Below, in pieces: positions 10,841-22,656 of a DNA stretch of 64,000 nt. The translations under genes and the position numbers were made by a program. Positions within the stretch are counted from its first letter, which is position 1, and every line of letters begins with the position of its first letter. The DNA is from Seriola aureovittata (lineage: Eukaryota > Chordata > Actinopteri > Carangiformes > Carangidae). The DNA is taken from assembly GCF_021018895.1 (NCBI RefSeq), contig NC_079384.1, positions 13,965,140-14,029,139 of the forward strand. The letters run 5' to 3'. The notes below the pieces were generated by a model that saw only the letters and a list, made by a program, of their open reading frames with translations, was not told the origin of the DNA and searched no databases.

Positions 10841-13800
10841 ATGAAGAAAGCTACATCTGCCAAAGGTGAGTTAATGTAAATGAGAAATGATTTATCAACA
10901 GGCTGTAAGTATATTTTTCCTTCATGTTACCATCTCTGTCTCACTCTCTGTCAGAGCTGAATGTGGTGATTGTGGGATCACAAGGCTCACATAAAGATCT
11001 GGTTGGAAACATCATCCTGGGAAGAAACGTGTTTGATGCCGTAGATGCAACATTCGACTGTGAGAAGGGAGAGGGAAAAGTGTGTGAGCGAAGAGTCACG
11101 TTGGTCCAAACCCCTGGATGGCTGCGAGGATATCAGCTGTGTGATACAGCAGGACTTTTCAAGACAGAGACGATTCTCAGCGTCACTCTGTGTCCACCTG
11201 GACTGCATGGTTTCCTGCTGGTGATTAATGCTGAGCTTCCATTCACAGATGTCTACAAGAAGGCGACAAAGGAGCACTTGGAGTATTGCTTTGGTGAGAA
11301 GGTGTGGGATCACACTGTAGTGGTCTTCAGCCACAGAGGCGATATAGACCATGAAACCATTGAGGATTACATCAGTAAAGAAGGGGCACCACTCCAGTCG
11401 CTGCTGGAGGCCTGTGGTAACAGGTATCATGTTCTCTGTGATGATGGGACAGACAACAGCACGAACGTCAGACAGCTGTTTGAGAAGCTCGACACCATGG
11501 TGGCAGAAAACAGATGTTATGAAGTTGAGAGCAGGCTGATACAAACTGTTGAAGAGAGGAGGAAGGAAGTGGACAAAAAAGCTGAGGAGTTGCGTCTGCA
11601 GACACAAGAACAAAGGCAAAGGCTCAGAAGGCTCCTGAGTGGTCAGTTGAATTTGTTTTCATAAATGTTGTTAAAAGGAAAATTCTTTAGTCTTATTTTT
11701 GTAGTTTTGGCATCATTCCTGTTGGTCATAATAACATTGTAGTGGCATTAATGCTGAGCGATCCGACGATTCTATATTGTGGACGATGATGTTCTTTTCA
11801 GATGAATCTTATAGATCGCATTATTAAAGCTATATTTAGATATTTAAATCTAACAGTTGAATTGCTGCAAACCAGACCATTGTCAACTGTTAAACAGCTA
11901 GCCTAACTGCAGGTGGCAACGCCAGTACTTGTTCTGCTCTGCAGCCTCTGCCTCTGCATACTGGCATATGTACCAGTTCTCCCCCTGAGCAGAACAGGAA
12001 CTAGCGTCACCAGCTGCAGGTCAAGAGGTGGAATTACAGTCTGTCCTTGTGACGAGAAACCTGCCTGCATTTCACTACATACCTCAGTTTTTAATTCACG
12101 GATCAGTATGTTTATGGTACAGTGAAAAAAAGACAAATCATTACATTTCTTTCAATTTATTATGAATTTAACTTGTTAACATTAACATGCAATTGTGAAC
12201 TTGTGGCAAATTGGCCATAAAACAAAAAGTAGAGCCTGGAGATAAAAGAATTGTAATCATCCGATGTAGAAAAAGTCTTATTTATGAGAGAGCAGTCCAA
12301 CAGAATTTCCTGAGCAACTCAGAGCACTATTTCTTATTTCAAAAGAAACAATATACAAATGACAAATTCAACCAAAATATATTAAAAAGAATGAAATTGG
12401 TCTTATAAAAGCAGATCAATTATACAAACTGTGAAAATTATCATTGCAACAGTTACAACCTCCATCTAATGTCAGAGATATCCAAATATCTTGTAAGTAA
12501 AAACCGACCTTATTTTCTGAATCTGCCTTTGTGACGATGTCATCATCCCTTCCTCTTGCTGCTGTAGCCCGACACCCATGTGTCATGCAGTATCCCCTTG
12601 CCTTCATATTTTGAAGGGTAAATAAAAACATACTGTTTGTATTATGAGAACTTATGATTTGTTTCAGTGCCAATAAACAATTTTAACTGTCAACAATATA
12701 TAAATAATAAATTATAAGGAACATGGGGAAAACAACAACATGATTAACTGGTCAGGGGCAAAGAGAATGAAATGAAATGCTTCTACCTATGGAGGTGGAT
12801 CAAGTAGCTCGATTTTACACATTACGCCTTTAAACTGGGGCAACAATTCAGCATGCCTGATCTCCTCAGGCAGGGCATCCCAAAGACTGGGGGCTCTACA
12901 GCAAATGCATAGTCACTTTGGCTTTTAATGTGTTAAATAGGTATTAATGATATTGCTGCAATCTACTAACAAGACTTAAAGTGCTTCAGAAGATTATCAA
13001 ATAATAAAATAATAAAATCAAGATCCACCAGCCAGATCACCCACCCCTAAGTGGCACTGTAATGGCAAGAAGCCAATCAAAGAGGTCGTTAAGCCCCCAT
13101 GTTAGCCAAACCTAATTGGAAAATCAAACAAGGGCAAACAATAATTTATCACCCAAACTGTCTGTTGTAAACATCCATCACACTTTACAGAAGTGATATA
13201 ATCTCAAAGGTTTATTTACAAGTTTTCAGACCTTTCAACCACATCTCACAGTCTAGTCACAGCCATTAATTAGACCTTTTCTTTTGTTATAAACTTTAAA
13301 AAAAAATTTAAAAAATTCATACCTGAGTTGTAATAACCAAGAATTGTCCTTTAAATTAACCAGATTTAACTGTTTTCTTACACAGAGCCAAAACCCAGCC
13401 TGAGAATCTTGATGGTCGGGTGGGTGTTTTGTGGGAAGAGTGCCGCTGGCAATAGGATTTTAAGAAGTGAAGTTTTTCACTTTGGTGAGAGAACAATGAA
13501 AGCTTTAAAGCAAAGTGGCGAGGTGGCTGGAAGAGGGGTCGACGTGGTGGACACTCCTGGATGGTGGAAATTCTTCCCAGCATCATTTATCCCTGAAGTT
13601 TTGAAGTCTGAGATTTTAAAAGGGGTGCCTCTGTGCTCGCCATCACCAAATGTTATTCTGCTGGTGGTGCCACTTGATTCATCATTTACCGATGAACAAA
13701 AAAGAGTCACAGAGGACAACATGAAGTTATTTGGACCGAGAGTGTGGAGATATGTAATACTGCTGTTTACATTTGGCGATGCTTTGGGAAACAAAACTAT

Positions 13801-14660
13801 AGAGCAACACATTGAAAGTGAAGGAAAGCCTCTCCGTGGGCTGATTGAGAAATGTGGAAAGAGGTATCATGTCCTTGACAACAGGAGCAAAGCTGGTGAT
13901 CAGGTAACAGAGCTGCTGGAGAAGATGGAGGAGATGGTGGCAGGAAACTATTCTTTTTACTTCAGTGAAAAAGATGATCCACAACAAGAAGAGAAAAGTG
14001 ATGAACCAACTAAAAACAAAGATGAGAACACAGCCAAAGAGATCACAGAACAACTTAACAATGAATGGGATCGCAAGAACTGGGAAGAACACCATATGTT
14101 AAAAGGAGACGACAGTAAGCCTTTTCTAATAAACTGTAAGTATCCAGAGGCACTGACACAACAGTAAAAAGCCACACTTTGCAGTATATTTATACAATAT
14201 CTTTAATTTGTTTAATACTTAGTATAACTAACATGATTATTGTATTTTCTAACCAGTTAGTGAAGACAAGCAGAGGCTTGAAGATTTCGAAGGAGAGGAA
14301 AAAGACAAACTACAAAGTGAAGATGATGCAGGATCCATCTCTCTGAACACGAAGGAATTGTTGGAGAAAGAGTGGAACAGACGAGAGGCATCAGTGGAGC
14401 ATTTCCACAGGTTCTTTGCAGGTGAATAAATCAAATATCTAAAATAAAAGCAAAAATATTCTGTCTTGTTCCGTTTTAACATTTTATTTTCTGCCACAGG
14501 TGAGAGAGCCATCTCTGAACCAGATGCTGTTAAGCTGCGGGAATCAAGAGAAAAAGTCCTATCATGGCGGGAAACCATCAAAACTTCAGGCTATGGGTCA
14601 AACTCTACCACCAGCAGGGAAGCAGAGGAAGAGACTGAACAAGAAGTACTTCCATGTTAA
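10841..14660 (+). CDS. GIMAP/AIG1-family GTPase, copy B (degenerate plus active G domain)
   Basis: Exons 10841-10865, 10955-11641, 13386-14135, 14257-14421 and 14500-14660 join in phase into 595 residues. Exons 1, 2, 3 and 5 have the same lengths as in copy A, and exon 4 is one codon shorter. The first domain again has GSQGSHKD and QTPG in place of GxxGxGKS and DTPG, with only about seven residue differences from copy A. The second domain keeps GWVFCGKS and DTPGWW but differs from copy A at about 40 of 249 residues. The differences include positions just after the P-loop helix, after DTPGWWKF, and in the G4-like motif (FTFGD instead of FTSGD). Exon 5 is identical to that of copy A. Intron 2 is about 1.4 kb longer than in copy A because of an insertion. 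The gene looks intact. Confidence 0.9.
11758..13112. repeat. Insertion of about 1.35 kb in intron 2 of GIMAP copy B
   Basis: The flanking intron text aligns with copies A and C on both sides, but this block is absent from them. It carries no long open frame. I cannot name the element: no clear terminal repeats or target duplication were found by eye. A mobile element or several nested ones is the likely cause. Confidence 0.6.
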
Positions 14661-16517
14661 ACCATGTTTATAATGTGAAAGAACACCAAGTCATTTACTG
14701 CACTTCATTGAACCAAAGTGTTTGGTACACACAGGACTGTCATCAGGAAGCCTTACACTTCTGTTCATATCATTTAAATATAAACTACAACACATTGTAG
14801 AGGGAAATTACTCTGCACTGATGATTTGTAGCTGGTTAGGCTGTAAAGACGCTCCTCTCAGAGTTGGACAATATTAACAAAATATTAGATTGTATTTGTA
14901 AAATGATACACTCCTGTATTACTGATGGAGTAACTAGCTACATATGACGGCATTTAACCAGCATTTTACCCATACACCTCGTTTCCAGTTCAACCAGTGA
15001 AAACCATTTCTGTTTGAAACATTGTCATGATCATGTTGAAGAAAGAAACTGGGGAACAAGATGACAGTGTGCAGATATTTTCCATATCTTTTAGTGCAGA
15101 TCATTGTTACCTGGCCAGCACCTGCAAATGATTTATAGTTGTGGTTGTGGCTGATGATTGTCTTGTTAAAGTGAAAGCATCTCATGAACTAGTACAAAGA
15201 CGCTCCAGCAAAAACAACCCTTAATACTATGGCCTCAGTTTACTACTATTATGTTTGTGTTGGAGGCCAAATCAAAAACAGGTACATGTGTTTTTAAGTG
15301 TAATACAGGAGGATCATGGATATAAAGGATCGTATAACTACATTTTATTACCTATGTTATTTTAAGATATACTGTTGTTGACCCAGACAGTGAATAAATA
15401 TGGTCTGGGTGGAGATGTATGTATATTTGTACAGTTAAAACTGCAGGACCTGCCCTGTTGGCTGAAGCAAATGGCGCCAATGATGGATGAAGAAAATCTG
15501 AAATACCTGTCACACTGTACATTGTTTCTACTGCAGACAACAGCAGTTTGACGTGTGTCACTTTGTCCCAGGATGATTTCGTGACAGCAGTGAGATTATC
15601 TGTACAGACGAGCACTGATATAATCTCTGCTATGAAGAAGAAATATTTGGGTTTTTTCATGAGAATCTTCATGACAAAAATATTGAAGACGCAGATTTTA
15701 TTTTCACTTTTGGAAAGATTGTTTTTAGAACAGAAGATAGTAATTTTGCGAAGTATAATCAAAAGGTTACAATGACATAATCTGATTAATGTGACAAATT
15801 AAGATCCAGACTAAAATAAAAAAAAGTACTCTCACATCTCTAAATAAAAAGACTGAAAAATGGTTTGCTTTAGTATCACATAATAAAGGAAAAGCTTCAG
15901 AGATAAGATTAAACACATTCACTGATTTTTTTGTTTTATACTGTTAAATGATTTTCTATACCATATGACTATTTTTATTAAAGAATAAACCATTTACCCA
16001 GGAAATGCAGGATTTTTATCATGTGTGCACTGTTGTATTCTATGTACTGGAATAAAGATGCCTTCTCCAATCCTCATCAAGTCCTTCTTTAATCAATTTG
16101 ATCCTGCTTTATTATTACAGCATTTCAAAGGTGGAGCATTGTTTTCCTGTTCCTTTGTGATACTAAAATAAAAGCTTACAGTTCAGCTGTGTGGCAAAAA
16201 AAACTTGCAAAGACCATGTTCCAACTTTGTCACAAACAGTGCCGTGACCCAAATGCAGACATGGTAGAAGCAGGTAAGGATAAGGTGAAGTCTTTTTATT
16301 TTGAAAGGAGCAGGTGAGTGGTGGTGAGCTGGTTGCAGGCTTGGCAGGTTAGTTTACAGCGATTCCTGGAGACAGAAAGGACTAAATGTTGAAGTTGCAG
16401 GTAAAAGCCAAATAACGACCAGCTTGATAACTATGACTGAGCTGGAAGTGAGGCACATAAATCGAGCTTGATAGCCAATGTCTGGCAGAGGGAGGGAGGA
16501 CGGACGGACAGACAGAC
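14661..16517. other. 3' flank of GIMAP copy B
   Basis: Non-coding, closely matching 8445-10365. It lacks about 90 bp of unit 1 near 9755-9845, an AT-rich piece that includes a short (TA)n run. An AATAAA signal is at 16051-16056. Confidence 0.6.
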
Positions 16518-16740
16518 AGGATTCACAGAAGGGTGGTGACACTAAAGGGACTTTTACACCTGACCACTTTGGTTTAAACAAACTGCCGTCTACATATATA
16601 CATACTATGAATTCACCCAATCACCAAGCCACATGTTGCTGATGAGGCTGTAAATTCTGAAATTACTATGAATTTAAGCAGCTACAACATCAAATTGTTA
16701 GAAAAACTGTTTCATTGGAGGAAACAAACAGCTACACAGG

Positions 16741-16749
16741 TTCCATGAA
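16741..16749 (+). promoter_or_regulatory. GAS-like motif upstream of GIMAP copy C
   Basis: TTCCATGAA lies 259 bp before the ATG of copy C and is homologous to the motifs of copies A and B. Confidence 0.3.
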
Positions 16750-16999
16750 AACAACAGGTGTGACTTTCTGGCACAACCTGGAACACGGAAATCTAGATGA
16801 CAAGTTTTATCAATGATCTGATCTCTTCTTCATGAAAATATGCTGTTGGTCCTGTGACTGACAAAGGAGGGAGTGGGTATGATGAAAAACAAACAATGTG
16901 AGAGCTACATTCAGTGTTGAGCTCACACAGTCAACAACAACACGGAGGGAATGAAACTCATTAAGCAGCCTAATTAGTTCATTTCCCTCTTCAGAAAAC

Positions 17000-19881
17000 A
17001 TGAAGAAAGCTACATCTGCCAAAGGTGAGTTAATGTAAATGAGAAATGATTCATCAACAGGCTGTAAGTGTATTTTTCCTTCATGTTACCATCTCTGTCT
17101 CACTCTGTCAGAGCTGAATGTGGTGATTGTGGGATCACAAGGCTCACATAAAGATCTGGTTGGAAACATCATCCTGGGAAGAAACGCGTTTGATGCCGTA
17201 GATGCAACATTCGACTGTGAGAAGGGAGAGGGAGAAGTGTGTGAGCGAAGAGTCACGTTGGTCCAAACCCCTGGATGGCTGCGAGGATATCAGCTGTGTG
17301 ATACAGCAGAACTTTTCAAGACAGAGACGATTCTCAGCGTCACTCTGTGTCCACCTGGACTGCATGGTTTCCTGCTGGTGATTAATGCTGAGCTTCCATT
17401 CACAGATGTCTACAAGAAGGCGACAAAGGAGCACTTGGAGTATTGTTTTGGTGAGAAGGTGTGGGATCACACTGTAGTGGTCTTCAGCCACAGAGGCGAT
17501 ATAGTCCATGAAACCATTGAGGATTACATCAGTAAAGAAGGGGCACCACTCCAGCCGCTGCTGGAGGCCTGTGGTAACAGGTATCATGTTCTCTGTGATG
17601 ATGGGACAGACAAAAGCACGAACGTCAGACAGCTGTTTGAGAAGCTTGACACCATGGTGGCAGAAAACAGTTGTTATGAAGTTGAGAGCAGGCTGATACA
17701 AACTGTTGAAGAGAGGAGGAAGGAAGTGGACAAAAAAGCTGAGGAGTTGCGTCTGCAGACACAAGAACAAAGGCAAAGGCTCAGAAGGCTCCTGAGTGGT
17801 CAGTTGAATTTGTCTTTAAGCCATCATTCCTTTTGGTAATAACATTGTAATGGCAATAAAACAGCAGCTACAACATTGCTAACAAATCTATTTGGAAAAT
17901 CAAAGGCAAACAGTAAATTATCACCCAAATGTCTGTTGTAAACATCCATCACACTTTACAAGAATGATTTAATCTCAAAAAGGTCCACTTCAAGGTTTTC
18001 AGAGATTTCAACCACATTTTCACCTTTTAAGCTTAGTTTCTTTTTGTTATAAATTTTCAAAAGTTACAAAAATCATACCCGAGTTGTAATAACCAAGAAT
18101 TGTCCCTTAAATTAACCAGATTTAACTGTTTTCTTACACAGAGCCAAAACCCAGCCTGAGAATCTTGATGGTCGGGTGGGTGTTTTCTGGGAAGAGTGCC
18201 GCTGGCAACAGGATTTTAAGAAGTGAAGTGTTTCACACTGGTGAGAGAACGATGAAAGCTTTAAAGCAAAGTGGCGAGGTGGCTGGAAGAGAGGTCATGG
18301 TGGTGGACACTCCTGGATGGTGGAAATTCTTCCCAGCGTCATTTATCCCTGAAGTTGTTAAGTCTGAGATTTTAGAAGGGGTGTCTCTGTGCTCGCCATC
18401 ACCAAATGTCATTCTGCTGGTGGTGCCGCCCGACACATCATTTACTGATGAACAAAAAAGAGTCACAGAGGACAACATGAAGCTACTTGGACAGAGAGTG
18501 TGGAGACATGTAATAGTGCTGTTCACATCTGGGGACACTTTGGGAAACAAATCTATAGAGCAACACATTGAAAGTGAAGGAAAGCCTCTCCGTGGGCTGA
18601 TTGAGAAATGTGGAAAGAGGTATCATGTCCTTGACAACACGAGCGAAGCTGGTGATCAGGTAACAGAGCTGCTGGAGAAGATGGAGGAGATGGTGGCAGG
18701 AAACTATTCTTTGCACCTCAGTGAAACAGATGATCCACAACAAGAAGAGAAAAGTGATGAACCAACTAAAAACAAAGATGAGAACACAGCCAAAGAGATC
18801 ACAGAACAACTTAACATCAAATGGGATCGCAAGAACTGGGAAGAACACTGTACGTTAAAAGGAGACGACAGTATGGATTTACCAATGAACTGTAAGTATC
18901 CAAATGCACTGACACAACAGTATTTGTAATAGACCAGAATTAAATAGAAGAAACTTTATTGTCCACCTGGACTGTATGCATCTCAAATCATCAACATCAT
19001 ACAAAAATACTATATTTGTAGAATTTTCCATTATTGAAATTTCCTGGCATGGGACCATTTTTGGGCTGTGTACTTTAGGTTGGCCCACAACAGCAGGGCC
19101 AGCCCTTTAATGTCCATGGTCCAGCCATATACAATGTCTAACCTCGTCATGTTATATAATGTACGTCTTTTACTATGGCTTCCCCCTAAATGATGATGAT
19201 TTGACTAATTTGGAAGCTTCATCACTGTACACAGACCATCACACAGTAATAGCGCTTGGCAGGCTGTAAACTTTTAAGTCTCTTAGTTCCTAAATTGAAA
19301 GTCGTAATAACTTATCTACACCTGTTTTTTTTCTACTATGACAAATCAAAATGGATGCAGTGGGAAAGATCAGTATTGAAACAAAACTAGTAAAAATTCA
19401 ATTAACTTGGTAGCCTATTGAAATAAGTTTTTCATCAGTGGTTTACGTGACATTCCCCTCTAGTGCACCCAGTCTAGTTCTACGCAGCCCTTTACCTGGA
19501 CAAAGCTGCATTAAACTGATCGAAACAAAAAGACATGCTTTAGAATATTTTCCAGAAGTATTTTCAGTAGGTTTCATCCTTTAAATAACTAACATGATTA
19601 TTGTATTTTCTAACCAGTTAGTGAAGACAAGCAGAGGCTCAAAGATTTCAAAGCAGAGGAAGAAGACAAACGACAAAGTGAAGATGATGCAGGATCCGTC
19701 TCTCTGAACATGAAGGAATTGTTGGAGAGAGAGTGGATCAGACGAGAGGCATCAATAGAACATTACTACAAGTTCTTTGCAGGTGAATAAACCGAATATC
19801 CAAAGTAAGTAAATTCTGTCTTGTTCAGTTTTGTATTGTTTTTACATTTTATTTTCTGCCACAGGTAAGCGCCATCTCTGA
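17000..19881 (+). CDS. GIMAP/AIG1-family GTPase, copy C (C-terminally truncated)
   Basis: Exons 17000-17024, 17112-17798, 18142-18891 and 19618-19782 join in phase as in copies A and B. The degenerate first domain (GSQGSHKD, QTPG) and intact second domain (GWVFSGKS, DTPGWW, FTSGD) are both present. The last exon (19865 onward) has a small deletion relative to copies A and B, so the frame shifts and stops after four codons at TGA 19879-19881. The predicted protein is 547 residues and lacks the final roughly 50-residue charged tail. Downstream text homologous to the tail has further changes, including in-frame stops. Intron 3 holds an insertion of about 650 bp. In the second domain this copy matches copy B at some blocks and copy A at others. 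It could still be functional because both G domains are whole; a decaying gene is the alternative. Confidence 0.8.
18923..19580. repeat. Insertion of about 650 bp in intron 3 of GIMAP copy C
   Basis: Intron 3 of copies A and B is about 120 bp. In copy C the conserved 5' and 3' intron ends are separated by this unrelated block. No open frame or recognised element is visible. Confidence 0.55.
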
Positions 19882-20010
19882 ACCAGATGCTGATTAGCTG
19901 TGGAAATCAATTCTATTGTGTCAGAAAACCTGCGCAACTTCAGGCTATGAGTCAACCTCTGCCACTAGCGGGGAAGCAAAGGAAGGGAATGCACGAGAAG
20001 AAGTACTTTA
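19865..20010 (+). pseudogene. Decayed remainder of the last exon of GIMAP copy C
   Basis: This text is homologous to exon 5 of copies A and B (8284-8444, 14500-14660). It has a deletion near the exon start, an in-frame TAG-type change in the next block and other indels, so the tail can no longer be encoded. The first bases also now read CAG followed by GTAAG, a donor-like string, which may disturb splicing here. Confidence 0.7.
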
Positions 20011-21330
20011 ATGTACAAACCATCTGTTTGTAATGTGAAAGATAACTAATTTAATGCACTTTATATTCAAGCATGTTTAGTAAATTTAGCGCGTTCACAG
20101 TGAAAACCATTCCTGTTTGAAACATTGATATGTCCATGTTGCACAAAGGAACTGGGAACAAGTAGGCAGAGTGTGGGTATTTTTCTTTTCTTCTTTTAGT
20201 GCAGATTATTGTTACCTGGCCAGCACCTGCAAATGAATTATAGTTGTGGTTGTGCCTGATGATTGCCTTGCTAAAGTGAAAGCATCTAATAAACTAGTAC
20301 TATGGCCTTGGTTTCCCACCTTGTTTATTTGCGTTGGAGGTCAAAAGCAAGTGTAATATAAAAGGATAATATAACCACATTTTTATTACCTGTACTATTT
20401 TATAATATACTGTTGTTGACCCCAGACAGTGAATAAATATGGTCTGGGTGGAGATGTATGTATATTTGTATAGTTAAAACTCCAGGAGCTGCCCTGTTGG
20501 CTGAAGCAAATGGCGCCAATGAACGATGATGATAATCTGAAATACCTGTCATACTGTACATTTTTCTTCTGTCCCAGAACGATTTTGTGACAGCAGTGAG
20601 ATCGACTGTACAGACAAACTGATGTAATCACTGCTATGAGGAAGAAATATTTGGATTTCTTCATGACAAAGATATTGAAGATGCAGGTGTTTTTTTCCGT
20701 TTTGGAAAGATTGTTTTTAGAACAGAAGAAAATGATTTTGCTTTGTTCACCTGAAATGTAGAAGAAAAAAAAAAGAAGATACTTAAGCACTGTTTTGTTT
20801 ATTTAAACCAGCTTTTTTCTGATTATTACCTGCTCTACTTTGTCTCAGTAAAAGCTTCACAGATAAGATTACTCCATTAATTCACAATTTGTTCTGTTGA
20901 ATGATTTTCTATACAATATGACTGTTATCATTTTAGCATTAAGTCTTAAGAGTAATAAAAATGTTTTAGCTGTTTTTATACAGCTATTTATAACCTTGTG
21001 ACTGTACTGTAGATGAGGCAGTATGATACGGCATGTTGAGGCGGAGGATTTGCACTGTATGACATGATGAGTTGGCTGAATACTGAGAAATCTACTTGAT
21101 TTTCCCCAGAAATACAGGCTGCAAGAACTCCTTTATAGTTGCATAGTTGATGTACTGTAATTAAGATGCCTCCTCTAATCCTTATTAAAGCAATCACACA
21201 AATAGTCAAATAATGATGTACAACTTTGAAATGCTGTTATTATACTAATAAAGCCGGATCAAATATCAGGTGGAGCATTTTTTCAGTTTCTAAAATAGCA
21301 GCTGACATTTCAGCTGAGTGACAAAAATCA

Positions 21331-22490
21331 CGGTAAAGCCGCATTACAACTAACGATGCTTTCACACTTTAAACAAACTCTGCTGTGCTGTGTTTCCTCA
21401 TTTAGATTGGTTCATTTAGTCTGGTGTAAAAGCTGTTAATCGAACACTGCTGTGGACTAGATCTAGATCAGACTGAGGCGGCCCCAAGATGTGGGTCTTG
21501 GTCGATTGCCAAGAATACGGGACTAATATTAAATCCATCATCTGGCCACAAACTGTCAGAAAGACTGTCCAATCAGTGACTGACAGCAGGTCATGCAGCA
21601 TTTTGCTGCGTAGTGTGGGTTTATTTATCTTCTGTCGTTTTCAGAAAGCGACAATGACAAGGTAGAAACAGGACGAAGAAGAGGCCTCCTGTACCACAAT
21701 ACTCGAGCAGGGCTAGGCAATACAGCAAAAGCACAACATTGGATTTTTTTTTTTCTTCTTCAAGCTTGGGAATGATTCACTTTAATTATTTCCCCCTTCA
21801 AGATGAGCAGTAAGACTAAAACATGACAGCTGCTCAAGAATAATAAAAGATTTGTACCATCTGAAGCTCATTAAGCATAAACAGAAGTACAGGTTAAACC
21901 ACACAGTTAAAGACTGAGTGCGAGAGGCTCCAACTGCAGTAAGCAGCCCACAGCACAGACATCCAGTTCATTTAATAATCAGCCCTGCAATAGATACAGC
22001 AGAGAGGCCTGCACACATCTGCTCCTGCTGTTTGTGTCAACGACATTGCATCAGCCTGATATCTGCAGACTGATGGCTAGCCAGTGTTAGCTACCCGGCT
22101 ATACTGCAGGAGCCAAAGACTGACTGAATAAGTTGGAGTCCACACGCTGCAACCCAGTGGCTTCGCCTCTTCAAAACACACGGATCAGTCGGTCTTCTTC
22201 ATAGATGGGATTCATAGGTGATAGCTATAGAGCCAGTGAACCACCTCTGGAGACTCCTGCGATCACCAAAGTCCCCCACTGCTTTATCAATATCGTCAGG
22301 TCAGCACTACAAAGATGTCCTCACAATCCCATCCAACCTCTTCGATGAATTACAGAGGGTCAGAAATAGCAGAAATGCGTAGAGGAGCGTAAGACGAAGA
22401 GTGACGAAGAGCCGGGAATGTGTACTTGAATCCCACCGAGGCCCCTGAGCTCATCAGCAGGAAGGGGCAGCAGAGGGGATTAGGAGGACC
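21331..22490. other. Non-coding spacer right of the GIMAP array
   Basis: No gene or recognised element was identified. Base composition becomes less AT-rich toward 22400. Confidence 0.5.
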
Positions 22491-22509
22491 ATGGATTACC
22501 AGCAGAACG
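22491..22509 (+). CDS. Possible first coding exon (very short)
   Basis: An ATG in a strong start context (GGACCATGG) opens MDYQQN and runs into a GTGAGA donor after 19 bases. Upstream is moderately GC-rich. No continuation exon was found in the next kilobases and I cannot name a gene. Chance is quite possible. Confidence 0.15.
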
Positions 22510-22607
22510 GTGAGAGGAGATCCGTTTTATCAGAATGAACGTTAATCCAGCGCTAAACCCTCAACATGTCTGTATTCACAAAGGCACAGACATCGATACA
22601 TGAACAC

Positions 22608-22610
<3 letters not shown>

Positions 22611-22653
<43 letters not shown>
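22611..22653. repeat. (AC)n microsatellite
   Basis: Uninterrupted AC dinucleotide run of about 43 bp. Confidence 0.95.

Positions 22654-22656
<3 letters not shown>

Larger units (their letters stand above)
10366..16517 (+). repeat. Tandem duplication unit 2 (GIMAP copy B)
   Basis: This is the second homologous unit, longer than unit 1 mainly because of a roughly 1.35-kb insertion in intron 2 of its gene (about 11758-13112). Upstream region, gene and 3' flank align closely with unit 1. The upstream region has about 30 bp (near 10739-10770) also present in unit 3 but absent in unit 1. Confidence 0.8.
16518..21330 (+). repeat. Tandem duplication unit 3 (GIMAP copy C)
   Basis: This is the third homologous unit. 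The 5' half through exon 3 aligns closely with units 1 and 2. From intron 3 onward it is more diverged: an insertion, a disrupted last exon and many indels in the 3' flank. This suggests the 3' half escaped the homogenisation seen between units 1 and 2. The right boundary is approximate. Confidence 0.75.
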
